64,000 nucleotides of DNA from BOG-933 sp037132135 (GTDB taxonomy: Bacteria; Pseudomonadota; Alphaproteobacteria; Azospirillales; Azospirillaceae), in NCBI GenBank assembly GCA_037132135.1, contig JBAXPR010000005.1, forward strand, positions 10,700-74,699, read 5' to 3'. A program made the position numbers and the translations under genes. Shown here in pieces: positions 43,646 to 52,354 of this stretch (positions are counted from its first letter, which is position 1; the number at the start of each line of letters is the position of its first letter). The notes beneath the pieces are model-generated. The model was not told the origin of the DNA. It saw nothing but the letters and a program-made list of their open reading frames with translations, and did not search any database.

Positions 43646-44131
43646 ATGACAGAGACCTGCCGGCAACCCGGCCTCCACGACCACGCCCATTGCGTCAGCG
43701 ATGCCCTGGCGCGCGCCGAGGCGGTCTGCGCCGCGCGCGGGGCGCGGCTGACCGCCCTGCGCCGCCGGGTGCTGGAGCTGGTCTGGCAGAGCCACCGGCC
43801 GCGCGGCGCATACGACATGCTCGACGACCTCGGCGAGGACGGCCGGGCGGCGGCGCCGCTCACGGTCTACCGGGCACTGGATTTCCTGGTCGGCCAGGGG
43901 CTGGTCCACCGCCTCGAATCGCTCAATGCCTACGTCGGCTGCGCCGGACCGCCGGCCGCCCATTGCGGCCAGTTCCTGGTTTGCGACGGCTGCGGCATCG
44001 CCCTTGAACTCAATGACCACGAGGTCGCGGCGGCAATCCTGAGCTGTGCCGGCGCCCACGGCTTTCGGGTCGTGCGGCCGACGGTGGAAATCCATGGGCT
44101 GTGCCCGACCTGTCAGGAGAAACCGGCGTGA
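43646..44131 (+). CDS. zur: Zinc uptake regulator Zur (Fur family)
   Basis: A 161-residue Fur-family repressor. A winged helix (about 30-95; ALRRRVLELVWQSHRPRGAY, LTVYRALDFLVGQGLVHRLES) is followed by the dimerisation domain with structural-zinc pairs CDGC and CPTC. The early CVSD..C and HDHAHC residues suit zinc sensing. It represses zinc uptake when zinc is sufficient. The stop overlaps the GTG of a COG0523 GTPase (GTGA), a context typical of Zur rather than Fur. AGGA lies upstream of ATG 43646. A TTGACG with a poor -10 sits about 85 bases upstream; no Zur box recognised. Confidence 0.9.
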   Translation: MTETCRQPGLHDHAHCVSDALARAEAVCAARGARLTALRRRVLELVWQSHRPRGAYDMLDDLGEDGRAAAPLTVYRALDFLVGQGLVHRLESLNAYVGCAGPPAAHCGQFLVCDGCGIALELNDHEVAAAILSCAGAHGFRVVRPTVEIHGLCPTCQEKPA

Positions 44132-45255
44132 GCGTCTCCCCCGACGGCTACGACGAGGCCCCGCCGCGACTGCCGGTCTCGGTGCTGACCGGCTTTCTCG
44201 GCAGCGGCAAGACCACCTTGCTGTCCCACCTGATCCGCCAGCCGGGGCTGGAGCGGCTGGCCTGCATCATCAACGAGTTCGGCGAGGTCGGGCTCGACCA
44301 TCTGCTGGTCGAAGCGGTCTCGGGCGATACCGTGGTTCTCGACAGCGGCTGCATCTGCTGCACCGTGCGCTCGGACCTGATTGAGACCCTCTGTTCGCTG
44401 TTCATGCGCCGCCTTCGCGGCGAGATTCCCGAGTTCGACCGGGTGGTGATCGAAACCACCGGTCTGGCCGACCCGGCACCGGTGATCCACACCCTGATGA
44501 GCAACCCGCTGGTGGCGGCGCGCTACCGGCTCGACGGCGTGATCGCCACCGTCGATGCCGTCAACGGCGCGGTGCAGCTCGACCAGCATCCCGAAAGCGT
44601 CAAGCAGGCGGCGGTGGCCGACCGGCTGGTGGTGACCAAGAGCGATCTCGCCTCGCCCGCGGCCGGCGGCGCCCTGCTCGACCGGCTGCGCGCCCTCAAT
44701 CCCGGCGCGACGATCACCATCGCCGTTCAGGGCCGGGTCGCACCGCAGACGCTCTTTGACGCCGGGCTCTACAATCCCGCAACCAAGAGCCTCGAGGTCG
44801 GCCGCTGGCTCAACGAGGCCGCCTATCAGGACGATCACCCGGACCCCGGCTGCGCGCCCGGCTGCGATCACGATCACCACGATCATCATCACGGCCCAGA
44901 TCGTCACCACGCCGAGGATCGCCGCATCTCCTCCTTCTGCCTGATCCTGGATCAGCCGGTGCCGTGGCTGCGCCTGCTCGGCTTCGTTGACCAGCTGGTC
45001 GACGACTATGGCGACCGGTTGTTGCGGCTGAAGGGGCTGCTGAATGTTCTGGAAAGCCCGGTGCCGGTGGTGATTCACGGTGTCCAGCACCTGTTTCACC
45101 CGCCGGTCGCCCTTGATGACTGGCCCGACGCCGACCGCCGCAGCAAGCTGGTGCTGATCACCCGAGATCTCGACCGGACGGCGGTCGAAACCCTGTTGCA
45201 GACCCACTTGCAAACGCCGGCCGATGATGGCGCCGGCACAACCTTGGAGGCGTGA
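44128..45255 (+). CDS. COG0523 (CobW/ZagA-like) GTPase, putative zinc metallochaperone
   Basis: A 375-residue G3E GTPase. Walker A is GFLGSGKT (22-29), the metal-binding CxCC is GCICC, switch II is VVIETTGLADP, and the base-specificity motif is VTKSDL. A His/Asp-rich linker (about 250-262, mostly His and Asp) precedes the C-terminal CobW_C domain (DQPVPWLRLLGFVDQL-like). COG0523 proteins deliver zinc or cobalt to client enzymes when metal is scarce. Coupling to zur strongly suggests zinc. Start is GTG 44128, with AGGAGA 7 bases upstream, overlapping the zur stop. Confidence 0.92.
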   Translation: MSVSPDGYDEAPPRLPVSVLTGFLGSGKTTLLSHLIRQPGLERLACIINEFGEVGLDHLLVEAVSGDTVVLDSGCICCTVRSDLIETLCSLFMRRLRGEIPEFDRVVIETTGLADPAPVIHTLMSNPLVAARYRLDGVIATVDAVNGAVQLDQHPESVKQAAVADRLVVTKSDLASPAAGGALLDRLRALNPGATITIAVQGRVAPQTLFDAGLYNPATKSLEVGRWLNEAAYQDDHPDPGCAPGCDHDHHDHHHGPDRHHAEDRRISSFCLILDQPVPWLRLLGFVDQLVDDYGDRLLRLKGLLNVLESPVPVVIHGVQHLFHPPVALDDWPDADRRSKLVLITRDLDRTAVETLLQTHLQTPADDGAGTTLEA

Positions 45256-45261
45256 CGGCAG

Positions 45262-47118
45262 ATGAAGGGAGCACGGTCAATCCGGCTGGTCGGAGCGCTG
45301 CTGGCGGCCGCCCTCGCGCTCGCGCCGCTGTCGGACAGCGCGGCGGGCCAGAAGGCCGGGGCCTTTGGCGGCGGCGGCCGCTCGGCCTCGTCCTCGTCGC
45401 TGTGGCAAAACAAGAGCAGCCAGCCCCGCTCCAGCGGCACGCTCTGGGACCGCTCAACCCCCTATCGTGCCGCCGGGCCCTCGTCCGGCGCGCCGGCCGC
45501 GTCCTCGGGCGGCTACACCAAGCCGGGTGCCACAGCCCCGAGCGCGGCACAGGCCCCCTCTTCGTCTTCGTCTTCGTCTTCGTCTTCGTCTTCGTTCTCG
45601 CCGTCGCCATCGCATGCCCCGGGAGCGCCGGCCGCGTCCTCGGGCGGCTACACCAAGCCGGGTGCCGCAGCCCCGAGCGCGGCACAGGCCCCGGCGACCG
45701 CGCCGGTTCAGGCTCCGGCGCCCCGGCCGACGGCCAGCGCCTTTGATCGCGGCGCCGAACGCCAGCTGTCCTCCCAGTCCTACAACCGCTACCGGACCGA
45801 GCAAGACCGCTTCAAGGCCCCGGCCCAGGGCACGCTGACCAGCGCCAGCGATTATGCCCGTAATCCGCTCTACAGCAGCAGCGCCGGGCGCTACCGCAGC
45901 TATGATCACGCCTACGCCGAGCGCGACGGCTGGCGCGGCGCCCATCCCTGGGCGGCGCCGGCCTACGCCTACCATTCGGCGCCCTCGTTCGGGATGTGGG
46001 ACGCGCTGTTCTGGTGGATGGTGCTCGACAAGATCACCGAACCCTCCCACGCCGCCGCCGCCTACCATAACGCCAACGATCCCGGCTTCCAGGCCTGGCG
46101 CGCCGAAGCCAACCGCATGGCCGCCGACAATGTCGAGTTGAAGGCCAAACTCGACACCATGGACGCCAAGCTGACCGCGATGCAGGGCCAGCCCCAGCGG
46201 CCGGGAACACTGCCCGATGGTGTGCCCGCCTCGGTGGCGCTGGCCCCGGCGGTGGTCGTGGCCGACCAGGGCGGCGGCACGGCGCTGGTGATGGGCACCG
46301 GCGGCACCGCCGGCAACTATTATCCCTTCTGCCAGGGCGCGGCCGCGATGCACGGGCTGAGGGGCAATCTTCAGGACTTCGCGGTCGAGTGCAAGGTCAC
46401 CAACGGCTCGGTCGAGAACCTCGACGGTCTGGCCGCCGGCCGCTTTGACGCCATCATGGTCCAGTCCGACGTCTTCAGCGACTGGCTGAGCAAGCATCCC
46501 GGCCTCCGCCTCGATGCCCTCAAGGCGACGATCTATCAGGAATACGTCCAGATGCTGGCCAACAAGCGGGCCGGGGTCGAGCGCGTCGGCGATCTCGATC
46601 CCCGGCGCCACTGGCTGTATCTGGTCGGCTCGGGCGCCCAGAAGAGCTGGGACAGCTTTGCCGCCCTCGATCCGCGCTATGCCGAGTTCGAGCGCGCCGG
46701 CCGGCTGCGCCGGGTTCCGGGCGACCCCCAGGTGCTGGAGGCGGTGGCAGGCAACCCGGATGCCGTGATGATGTTCGTCGCCGGTCTCAACACCGGGATG
46801 CTGCGCAGCGCCAACGACCGCTACGGCGACCGCCTGACCATGGTGCTGGTCGACGACGGCCGCCTCGGCGGCGCCCTCGACCGCACCGGCCACCCGATCT
46901 ACGCCGCGGCGAAGATTCCCGGCGGGCTCTATCCCAAGCTGCAGCGGAGCCGCTGGTTCGGCCTGGACTCCTCGGTGCCCAGCCTGACCGTGGGCGCGGT
47001 GTTCATCCTCTCGGAGCGCTGGGTCGCCAGTCACGGCGTCGCCGGCCTCTCCAAGGTCGAAGATGCCCTCTGGCGCACCATCCCCGAAATCGAACAAAAA
47101 ATCGGCGTCGGGGGATGA
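45262..47118 (+). CDS. Secreted low-complexity protein with TAXI-type solute-binding domain
   Basis: A 618-residue protein. A signal peptide (about 8-28) is followed by a Gly/Ser/Ala/Pro-rich region (about 30-165) with a 24-residue duplication and a 14-Ser block, and a Tyr/Arg-rich stretch with Trp-rich FGMWDALFWWMVLDKITEP. After a short coiled coil (about 275-310) comes a TAXI/TRAP-like domain (about 335-610; GTGGTAGNYYPFCQGAAAM, VTNGSVENLDGLAAGRFDAI, VQSDVF). TAXI proteins normally bind carboxylates for a TRAP permease, but no permease is present. It lies 6 bases after the COG0523 gene and may be in the zinc operon. The role is unknown; surface attachment is possible. Confidence 0.82.
   Translation: MKGARSIRLVGALLAAALALAPLSDSAAGQKAGAFGGGGRSASSSSLWQNKSSQPRSSGTLWDRSTPYRAAGPSSGAPAASSGGYTKPGATAPSAAQAPSSSSSSSSSSSSFSPSPSHAPGAPAASSGGYTKPGAAAPSAAQAPATAPVQAPAPRPTASAFDRGAERQLSSQSYNRYRTEQDRFKAPAQGTLTSASDYARNPLYSSSAGRYRSYDHAYAERDGWRGAHPWAAPAYAYHSAPSFGMWDALFWWMVLDKITEPSHAAAAYHNANDPGFQAWRAEANRMAADNVELKAKLDTMDAKLTAMQGQPQRPGTLPDGVPASVALAPAVVVADQGGGTALVMGTGGTAGNYYPFCQGAAAMHGLRGNLQDFAVECKVTNGSVENLDGLAAGRFDAIMVQSDVFSDWLSKHPGLRLDALKATIYQEYVQMLANKRAGVERVGDLDPRRHWLYLVGSGAQKSWDSFAALDPRYAEFERAGRLRRVPGDPQVLEAVAGNPDAVMMFVAGLNTGMLRSANDRYGDRLTMVLVDDGRLGGALDRTGHPIYAAAKIPGGLYPKLQRSRWFGLDSSVPSLTVGAVFILSERWVASHGVAGLSKVEDALWRTIPEIEQKIGVGG
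45490..45692. repeat. 68-bp direct repeat, two copies
   Basis: Copies at 45490-45557 and 45625-45692 are 135 bases apart and differ at one position (GCCACAG versus GCCGCAG). Each encodes the APAASSGGYTKPGA-x-APSAA-type segment. The near identity implies recent duplication or gene conversion within the gene. Confidence 0.9.
45559..45594. repeat. Hexanucleotide microsatellite (TCTTCG)x6
   Basis: Six perfect TCTTCG units at 45559-45594 encode an uninterrupted Ser run, flanked by further Ser codons. The array sits between the two 68-bp repeat copies. Because the unit is six bases, copy number changes alter linker length but not frame. Confidence 0.9.
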
Positions 47119-47143
47119 GCCGGCTTTTCAAGGAGAGCATGTC

Positions 47144-47800
47144 ATGAGTTTTCGTCTGATCAAGGATATGGTTGCGGCCAGGCTCGGCATGCGCACCGGG
47201 CCGGCGCCGCGCGGGCCGCTCGGGCTTGGCCTCGGGCGGGCGGTCGATTTCGAGGAGGCGCCGTTCATCCTGATCGAGGGCGCGATCCCGATCGTCCATC
47301 CCGGCGGCCAGTGTCTGGTCATTGGCCACGGCACCGTCGAGGCCGGCGGCGTCACCGCCCACCGCTACTATCTTTCGGCGCCCGGCGGCCGGCTGGCCGG
47401 CATGCTCCAGGTGGTCGAGCACGAGGAATGCCGCCTTTTCGCGCCGTTCGACGAGGTTTATCCGGCCAGCCCGGCCGAGTGGGGCTTCTGGCTCGCCGAC
47501 GAGGACGGCTACATCGGCTATCCCAGCTTCGAGGCCAAGGGGCGGCTCTATCAGCGCCTCTGGACTCCGGGCCGCACCCGGGTAGCGCCGCTGGACCTCG
47601 AGGAAACCGTGGCCAGGGCCGATGGCGGCCGAAGCCGGGCCGAGCACAGCGCCATGCTCTATGGCCGTGCTGTGATCACCCCCGGCGGCGAGGTCACCGA
47701 GTATCTGCTGGTTTCAGCAGTCCGGGGCGAGGACGGCGTCGCCTGGGTCGATCTGATGGTGGGCATCGATCTGTTGCCGACGTCGATCACGGCGTTCTGA
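47144..47800 (+). CDS. DUF2491 (YjfK-like) protein
   Basis: A 218-residue cytoplasmic protein. The sequence RAVDFEEAPFILIEGAIPIV, the RYYLSAPGGRLAGMLQVVEH strand pair and the C-terminal EYLLVSAVRGEDGVAWVDLM-type segment fit the DUF2491/YjfK family, whose function is unknown. In enterobacteria yjfK lies in an operon (yjfIJKL-yjfM) with envelope-linked genes. AAGGAGA precedes ATG 47144, and the TAXI gene ends 25 bases upstream, so the two are probably co-transcribed. Confidence 0.75.
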   Translation: MSFRLIKDMVAARLGMRTGPAPRGPLGLGLGRAVDFEEAPFILIEGAIPIVHPGGQCLVIGHGTVEAGGVTAHRYYLSAPGGRLAGMLQVVEHEECRLFAPFDEVYPASPAEWGFWLADEDGYIGYPSFEAKGRLYQRLWTPGRTRVAPLDLEETVARADGGRSRAEHSAMLYGRAVITPGGEVTEYLLVSAVRGEDGVAWVDLMVGIDLLPTSITAF

Positions 47801-47810
47801 GCGGGGGGGC

Positions 47811-49856
47811 ATGACGGCCGACGATAAAGATCAGGCCCTCGACCAACTGCTGGGGTTTCAGCAGGCGGCGGAGACCGCGGCCTCGATCGAGGACCTTGCG
47901 GCCCTGGCCTGTCGCGCGGCTGAGCGGCTGACCGGCGCCGCCGTGGCGCGCCTCTGCCTGGGCGGCGTGCTGCTGCCCCTGCCCTGCGAGCCGTTCGACG
48001 CCTGTTGCGCCTGCCCTTATCTTGGCGACGGCGGCGAGGCCTTCGGCGACCGTGCCCAGGTGGCGGTGGGCGGCTGCTGCGTCGGCGGTGCGGGCGGTTG
48101 GCGCTCGGTGCCGGTGTGCACCGGCAAGCGCCTTTTTGGCTTCCTGCTGCTTCAGACCGGCACCGGCGGCGCGGTGGTGGCGTCGGTGGCCGGCATTACC
48201 GCGGCGGAACTGGAAAAGCGGGAACTGATCCGCGCGCTCGCCACCGCCCGCCGCGAATTGCGCGGCCTGCGCGACGACCTCGCCCGCGGCGGCCCGATCC
48301 AGGGCGGCGGCGAAAGCTCGGTGCGCCTGCTGAAACGCGCGGTCGAACAGAGCCCGTCCTCGATCGCGATCACCACCGCCGACGGCCGCTTCGAATATGT
48401 CAATCCCGGCTTCGTCCGCACCACCGGCTACCGCCCCGAGGAGGTGATCGGACGCGAACCGAGCATGCTCAAGTCGGGCCTGACCCCGGCCGAGGATTAT
48501 CGCGAGCTGTGGCGGGTGATCTCGTCGGGCGCGATCTGGCATGGCGAGTTTCACAATCGCCGCAAGGACGGCTCGCTCTATTGGGTCGCGGCCTCGATTT
48601 CCCCGGTACGCGATGAGGGCGGCGTCATCACCCATTTCGTCGCGGTCGAGGAGGACATCACCGAGATCATGGCCCTGCAACAGCGGGTCAGTCGCAGCGA
48701 GGAGCGCTATCGCAGCGCCAGCGAGGCCAGCCTCGACGGCCTCTTCATCCTGGAGGCGGTGCGCGACGGTGCCGGTTCGGTGACCGATTTCCGCTTTGCC
48801 GAGGTCAACAGCGCCGGTTCGGCGATGCTGGGGCGCAGCCGCGAAACCATCATCGGCCACCTGCTGGCCGAGGTGCTGCCTCACGCCCACGCCAAGGGCT
48901 TTTTTGAGAAATACCGGCGGGTGTTCCTCCATCGCGAGGTGCTCGACGAGCAGTTCGAGGTCGAGGAACCGCTGGCACTGCCGATGTGGATTCACCATAC
49001 CGTGGTGCCGCTGGCCGACGGCATTGCCGTCACCAGCCGCAACGTCACCGAACTGAAGCGCTACGAGGCCGCGCTGATGGCCGCGCGCTCGGCCGCCGAG
49101 GACGCCAACGCCGCCAAGTCGATTTTCCTCGCCACCATGAGCCACGAGCTGCGTACGCCGCTGAATGCCATCCTCGGTTTTTCCGAACTGATCCGCGACG
49201 AGGCGTTCGGGCCGGTGGGCATGCCACGCTACGCCGAATATGCCGGCGACATCCACGCCAGCGGCCAGCACCTGCTCGACCTGATCACCTCGATTCTGGA
49301 TATCTCCAAGATCGAGGCCGGAAAGCTGGACCTGGACCTGCGCCGCCTGGACCTCCGCCCGACCCTGGAACAGTGCCTGCACCTGTTTCATACCCGGGCC
49401 GAGGTTCAGGAGTTGACGCTGATCCGGGATTTCGCCCCGGAGTTGCCGGAGATCCGGGCCGACGAGCGGGCGGTGCGCCAGATGATGCTCAATCTGCTCT
49501 CGAACGCCGTCAAGTTCACGCCGCCGCGCGGCTCGGTGACGCTGCGGGTCGCCGCCGACGGCCCGGACTGGGTCGACATCACGGTGGCGGATACCGGGAT
49601 CGGCATTCCCGAGGACCAGCTGGACCGGGTGATGCGGCCGTTCGAGCAACTCGACAACAGCTATACCCGCGGCGCCGGCGGCACCGGGCTGGGGTTGGCC
49701 CTGGTCAAGGCCCTCGCCGACCTCCACGGTGGCGCGGTGTCCCTGACCAGCGCGGTGCAGCGGGGCACCACGGTGTCGGTCCGCCTGCCGGTCGCGGGAC
49801 CCGACGCAACTCAGCGCCGGTCGCGGCCCCCGGCCCTCGGCCACTCCGGTCTCTGA
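47811..49856 (+). CDS. Cytoplasmic PAS histidine kinase with Cys-rich GAF-like N-terminus
   Basis: A 681-residue soluble kinase. The N-terminal GAF-like domain (about 1-150) has nine cysteines between residues 34 and 103 (34, 49, 59, 65, 66, 68, 89, 90, 103), including CCAC and GGCC, suggestive of a metal, iron-sulfur or thiol sensor. Two PAS/PAC modules follow (about 170-285 and 295-410; EYVNPGFVRTTGYRPEEVIG). HisKA has MSHELRTPLNAILGF (His near 445), and HATPase_c has NAVKFT, DTGIGIP and GTGLGLAL. It starts 10 bases after the DUF2491 gene. No response regulator is adjacent; the ligand is inferred only. Confidence 0.92.
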   Translation: MTADDKDQALDQLLGFQQAAETAASIEDLAALACRAAERLTGAAVARLCLGGVLLPLPCEPFDACCACPYLGDGGEAFGDRAQVAVGGCCVGGAGGWRSVPVCTGKRLFGFLLLQTGTGGAVVASVAGITAAELEKRELIRALATARRELRGLRDDLARGGPIQGGGESSVRLLKRAVEQSPSSIAITTADGRFEYVNPGFVRTTGYRPEEVIGREPSMLKSGLTPAEDYRELWRVISSGAIWHGEFHNRRKDGSLYWVAASISPVRDEGGVITHFVAVEEDITEIMALQQRVSRSEERYRSASEASLDGLFILEAVRDGAGSVTDFRFAEVNSAGSAMLGRSRETIIGHLLAEVLPHAHAKGFFEKYRRVFLHREVLDEQFEVEEPLALPMWIHHTVVPLADGIAVTSRNVTELKRYEAALMAARSAAEDANAAKSIFLATMSHELRTPLNAILGFSELIRDEAFGPVGMPRYAEYAGDIHASGQHLLDLITSILDISKIEAGKLDLDLRRLDLRPTLEQCLHLFHTRAEVQELTLIRDFAPELPEIRADERAVRQMMLNLLSNAVKFTPPRGSVTLRVAADGPDWVDITVADTGIGIPEDQLDRVMRPFEQLDNSYTRGAGGTGLGLALVKALADLHGGAVSLTSAVQRGTTVSVRLPVAGPDATQRRSRPPALGHSGL

Positions 49857-49925
49857 TCCCCCGGAGACACCCGCGGGACGGGCCGCCCGACCGGACGAAG
49901 ACGGCCCGGCCCGGCCGGCCCCCTC

Positions 49926-50756
49926 TCAGGTCAGGGCCAGCGCCTCGTCGACCAGCCGCGCCATCTCTTCGGGGTCGTGCATGATCAGGGTCAGCAGCAC
50001 CCGTTCGGCGCGGGAGGGCTTGGCCCCGGCTTCCCAGCGCACCACGTCCTCGGTCGCGAGACCGAAGCAGCGGGCAAATTCGGCCTGGGTCATGCCGAGG
50101 CGGCGGCGCATCCGCGCCACCTGCTTGGGCCGGCACGAACTGCGGATGCAGCGGTCGCCATCCAGCGGCTCGCCGTCCTCGTCGACACTCCGGCTGCGCG
50201 TCGCCGGCCTGGCCGGGGTGCGGTCGCGCCCGGCCTCGTCAGACTCGGGCTCGCGACCGGCGCGGGCCGCAAGGGAGGTTCGCAGCCGGCGAATCCGCTC
50301 GGCGATCCGGCCGCCGCCGCGGCCAACAGGAATTCCGTCGTCCACCACGTCCTCGTCTTCTTCCCAGGATTCGAAACGTACGGCCGCGCGACCGCTGCGC
50401 CGGGGCGCCGGAGCCGGCCGCGGCGGCTCAGCGTACATCGGAGCCGGCGCGGCGGCAACCGGCGCCGGGGCGGCGGCAACCGGCGCGACTCCGGCCGGCG
50501 CCGTCACGGGCTCGACCGGAGGCGGCGGCGCGGCAACGGCCGGCGCCCGCTCCTGACTGTCCTCGGTACGACGCCTGACATACCGCCGATCGGCAAGGTC
50601 ATCAAGGTCTTCCGGCAAGTAATAGGCATCAATATCTTCTTCGTTCGCGGCTCTCTGACGAGAAGACGAACGGGCCTGGCTCGATCCATTGTGCAACGGG
50701 GACACCACGGTAATCTTCGCCAGTCTGGTCAGGGCTCCGGAAACGCCATTCGCCAT
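49926..50756 (-). CDS. XRE-type HTH regulator with long disordered N-terminus
   Basis: A 276-residue protein. About 200 residues are low-complexity, rich in Ala, Pro, Arg and acidic residues. The C-terminal helix-turn-helix (about 210-270; QVARMRRRLGMTQAEFARCF, EDVVRWEAGAKPSRAERVLL) resembles MqsA/HigA antitoxin-type XRE domains, and a CIRSSC pair lies just before it. No toxin gene is adjacent, so it is more likely a free-standing regulator. The start ATG is 50756. The 409-bp divergent region in front, upstream of lptG, may carry its operator. Confidence 0.8.
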   Translation of the reverse strand: MANGVSGALTRLAKITVVSPLHNGSSQARSSSRQRAANEEDIDAYYLPEDLDDLADRRYVRRRTEDSQERAPAVAAPPPPVEPVTAPAGVAPVAAAPAPVAAAPAPMYAEPPRPAPAPRRSGRAAVRFESWEEDEDVVDDGIPVGRGGGRIAERIRRLRTSLAARAGREPESDEAGRDRTPARPATRSRSVDEDGEPLDGDRCIRSSCRPKQVARMRRRLGMTQAEFARCFGLATEDVVRWEAGAKPSRAERVLLTLIMHDPEEMARLVDEALALT

Positions 50757-51165
50757 TGTCTTCGCCTTCCGTCATCCGTTTGCACACGCCGCGACTCGCA
50801 CTCGGCGGACCTCGCACGGCCGGGCCGGAAACCGACACATACAGGGGCGTATGCGTGCTGGCGTGACCCTTAATTCCGCAATTGGGGAGTATACCTCAAA
50901 TGGCGTGCTCTGCAACGGAGATACGCCAAATCTTCTATTAGGCCGCTTCAAAACGGTCAAGACGCCGCACCGGACGAGGTGTACGTGGGCCGGATCCGGG
51001 GCGCGGCGGCGCGCGAACCTTGTCGGAGCTGGCCAAAGGCGCTAAGAAGCCGGCGACGACACCCCGTTCCCCGCGGTCCGGGACCGGTGAGGCGGCCGAC
51101 TCCGGACCGACTCCGGAGCGCCGCCGGGAAACCCTTTGCCGGCCCTGGCCCGAGACCTGGACGTC
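50757..51165. other. 409-bp divergent intergenic region
   Basis: No gene or RNA recognised. It separates the XRE regulator (minus) from lptG (plus). A moderately AT-rich stretch at about 50870-50960 contains phrases such as ATACCTCAAATGGCG and ATACGCCAAATC, which look alike but are too imperfect to call an operator. Open frames across it have no plausible product. Confidence 0.45.
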
Positions 51166-52260
51166 ATGCTGCCTTTTTCCTTGCTGTCCCGCTATTTCGG
51201 ACGCCAGTTCCTGTCATGGTTCTGCGTGCTGCTGGCCATTCTGCTGATGATCGTGCTGGTCATCGACACCGTCGAACTGCTGCGCCGCGCCGCCGGCAAG
51301 CCCGAGGTCACGGTCGGTCTGGTGCTGCGCATGGCGCTGTTCAAGTTGCCGGGCGTCGGCCAGCAGATGCTGCCCTTTGTCGTGCTGTTCAGCGCCATGT
51401 TCACCTGCTGGCGCTTCACCCGCAGCAACGAGCTGGTGGTGGCGCGGGCGGCCGGGGTTTCGGTCTGGCAGTTCATGGCCCCGTTGCTGATCTCGGGTTT
51501 CATGATCGGCGTCATCAAGGTCACGGTGATCAATCCGCTGAGTTCAACCCTGCTGGCCGAGTACAACCGGCTGGAGGATTTCCACCTCAAGCGCCATAGC
51601 AGCGTCTTTGATGTCACCCACGCCGGGCTTTGGGTCCGCCAGGGCACCGACGACGACAAATACATGATCCACGCCGGTTCGGTCGTGCCCGGCACCGGCG
51701 AATTGCGCCGGGTGATGGTCCTCCGCTTTGCCGACCACGACCGCTATGTCTCGCGCCTGGATTCACCGCTGGCGCATCTCGTGCCCGGGCGCTGGATCAT
51801 TACCGATGGCGTGGTCCGGGAGCCGAACCGGCCGCTGCGTCCGGTTTCGGTGATGGAAATTCCGACCGAGCTGACCCTGGAGCGCATAGAGGAGAATTTC
51901 GCGCCCCCGGAAACCATCTCCTTCTGGTCGCTGCGGCGGTTCATCGAGATCATGGAATCGACCGGCTTTTCGGCAATCCGCCACCGGCTCCATTATCAGT
52001 CCCTTTTGTCCCAGCCCTTCCTTTATTGCGCCATGGTGCTGCTGGCCGCGAGCTTCTCCTTGCGCCAGACCCGGCGCGGCGGCGCCCTCTGGATGGTCTC
52101 GGGCGGACTGCTCACCGGCTTTACCCTCTTCATCGCCACCGACGTCGCCCTGACCCTCGGACTGTCCGAAACCATCCCGGTGGCGCTCGCCGCCTGGGCC
52201 CCGGCCTTCATCTCGCTGCTGCTCGGAATCACGGCGCTGCTCTATCAGGAAGACGGTTGA
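51166..52260 (+). CDS. lptG: LPS export ABC transporter permease LptG
   Basis: A 364-residue permease of the YjgP/YjgQ family with six membrane helices: three N-terminal (about 15-35, 60-85, 100-125), a periplasmic jellyroll (about 130-265), and three C-terminal (about 280-360). LRRAAGKPEVTV, LAEYNRLEDFHLKRHSSVFD and the ending SLLLGITALLYQEDG favour LptG over LptF. It partners LptB to pull LPS from the inner membrane. ATG 51166 has a weak Shine-Dalgarno sequence. In most alphaproteobacteria lptF precedes it and lptD follows; neither is here. Confidence 0.9.
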   Translation: MLPFSLLSRYFGRQFLSWFCVLLAILLMIVLVIDTVELLRRAAGKPEVTVGLVLRMALFKLPGVGQQMLPFVVLFSAMFTCWRFTRSNELVVARAAGVSVWQFMAPLLISGFMIGVIKVTVINPLSSTLLAEYNRLEDFHLKRHSSVFDVTHAGLWVRQGTDDDKYMIHAGSVVPGTGELRRVMVLRFADHDRYVSRLDSPLAHLVPGRWIITDGVVREPNRPLRPVSVMEIPTELTLERIEENFAPPETISFWSLRRFIEIMESTGFSAIRHRLHYQSLLSQPFLYCAMVLLAASFSLRQTRRGGALWMVSGGLLTGFTLFIATDVALTLGLSETIPVALAAWAPAFISLLLGITALLYQEDG

Positions 52261-52354
52261 CGGAACGGCTCGATTGCGGCGTTAATTCCGGTATACTTCC
52301 CCGGGGCGGCCCTGGGCGCGCCCGAGGACAACGGCTGTGGAGCGGAATTGACCC

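Noticed and set aside
45559..45594. Phase-variable repeat tract controlling an on/off switch
   Set aside because: The unit is six bases, a multiple of three, so slippage cannot shift the frame; only linker length can vary.
49926..50756. Antitoxin of a toxin-antitoxin pair
   Set aside because: The HTH resembles MqsA/HigA, but no small toxin gene lies on either side and the 200-residue N-terminus is atypical.
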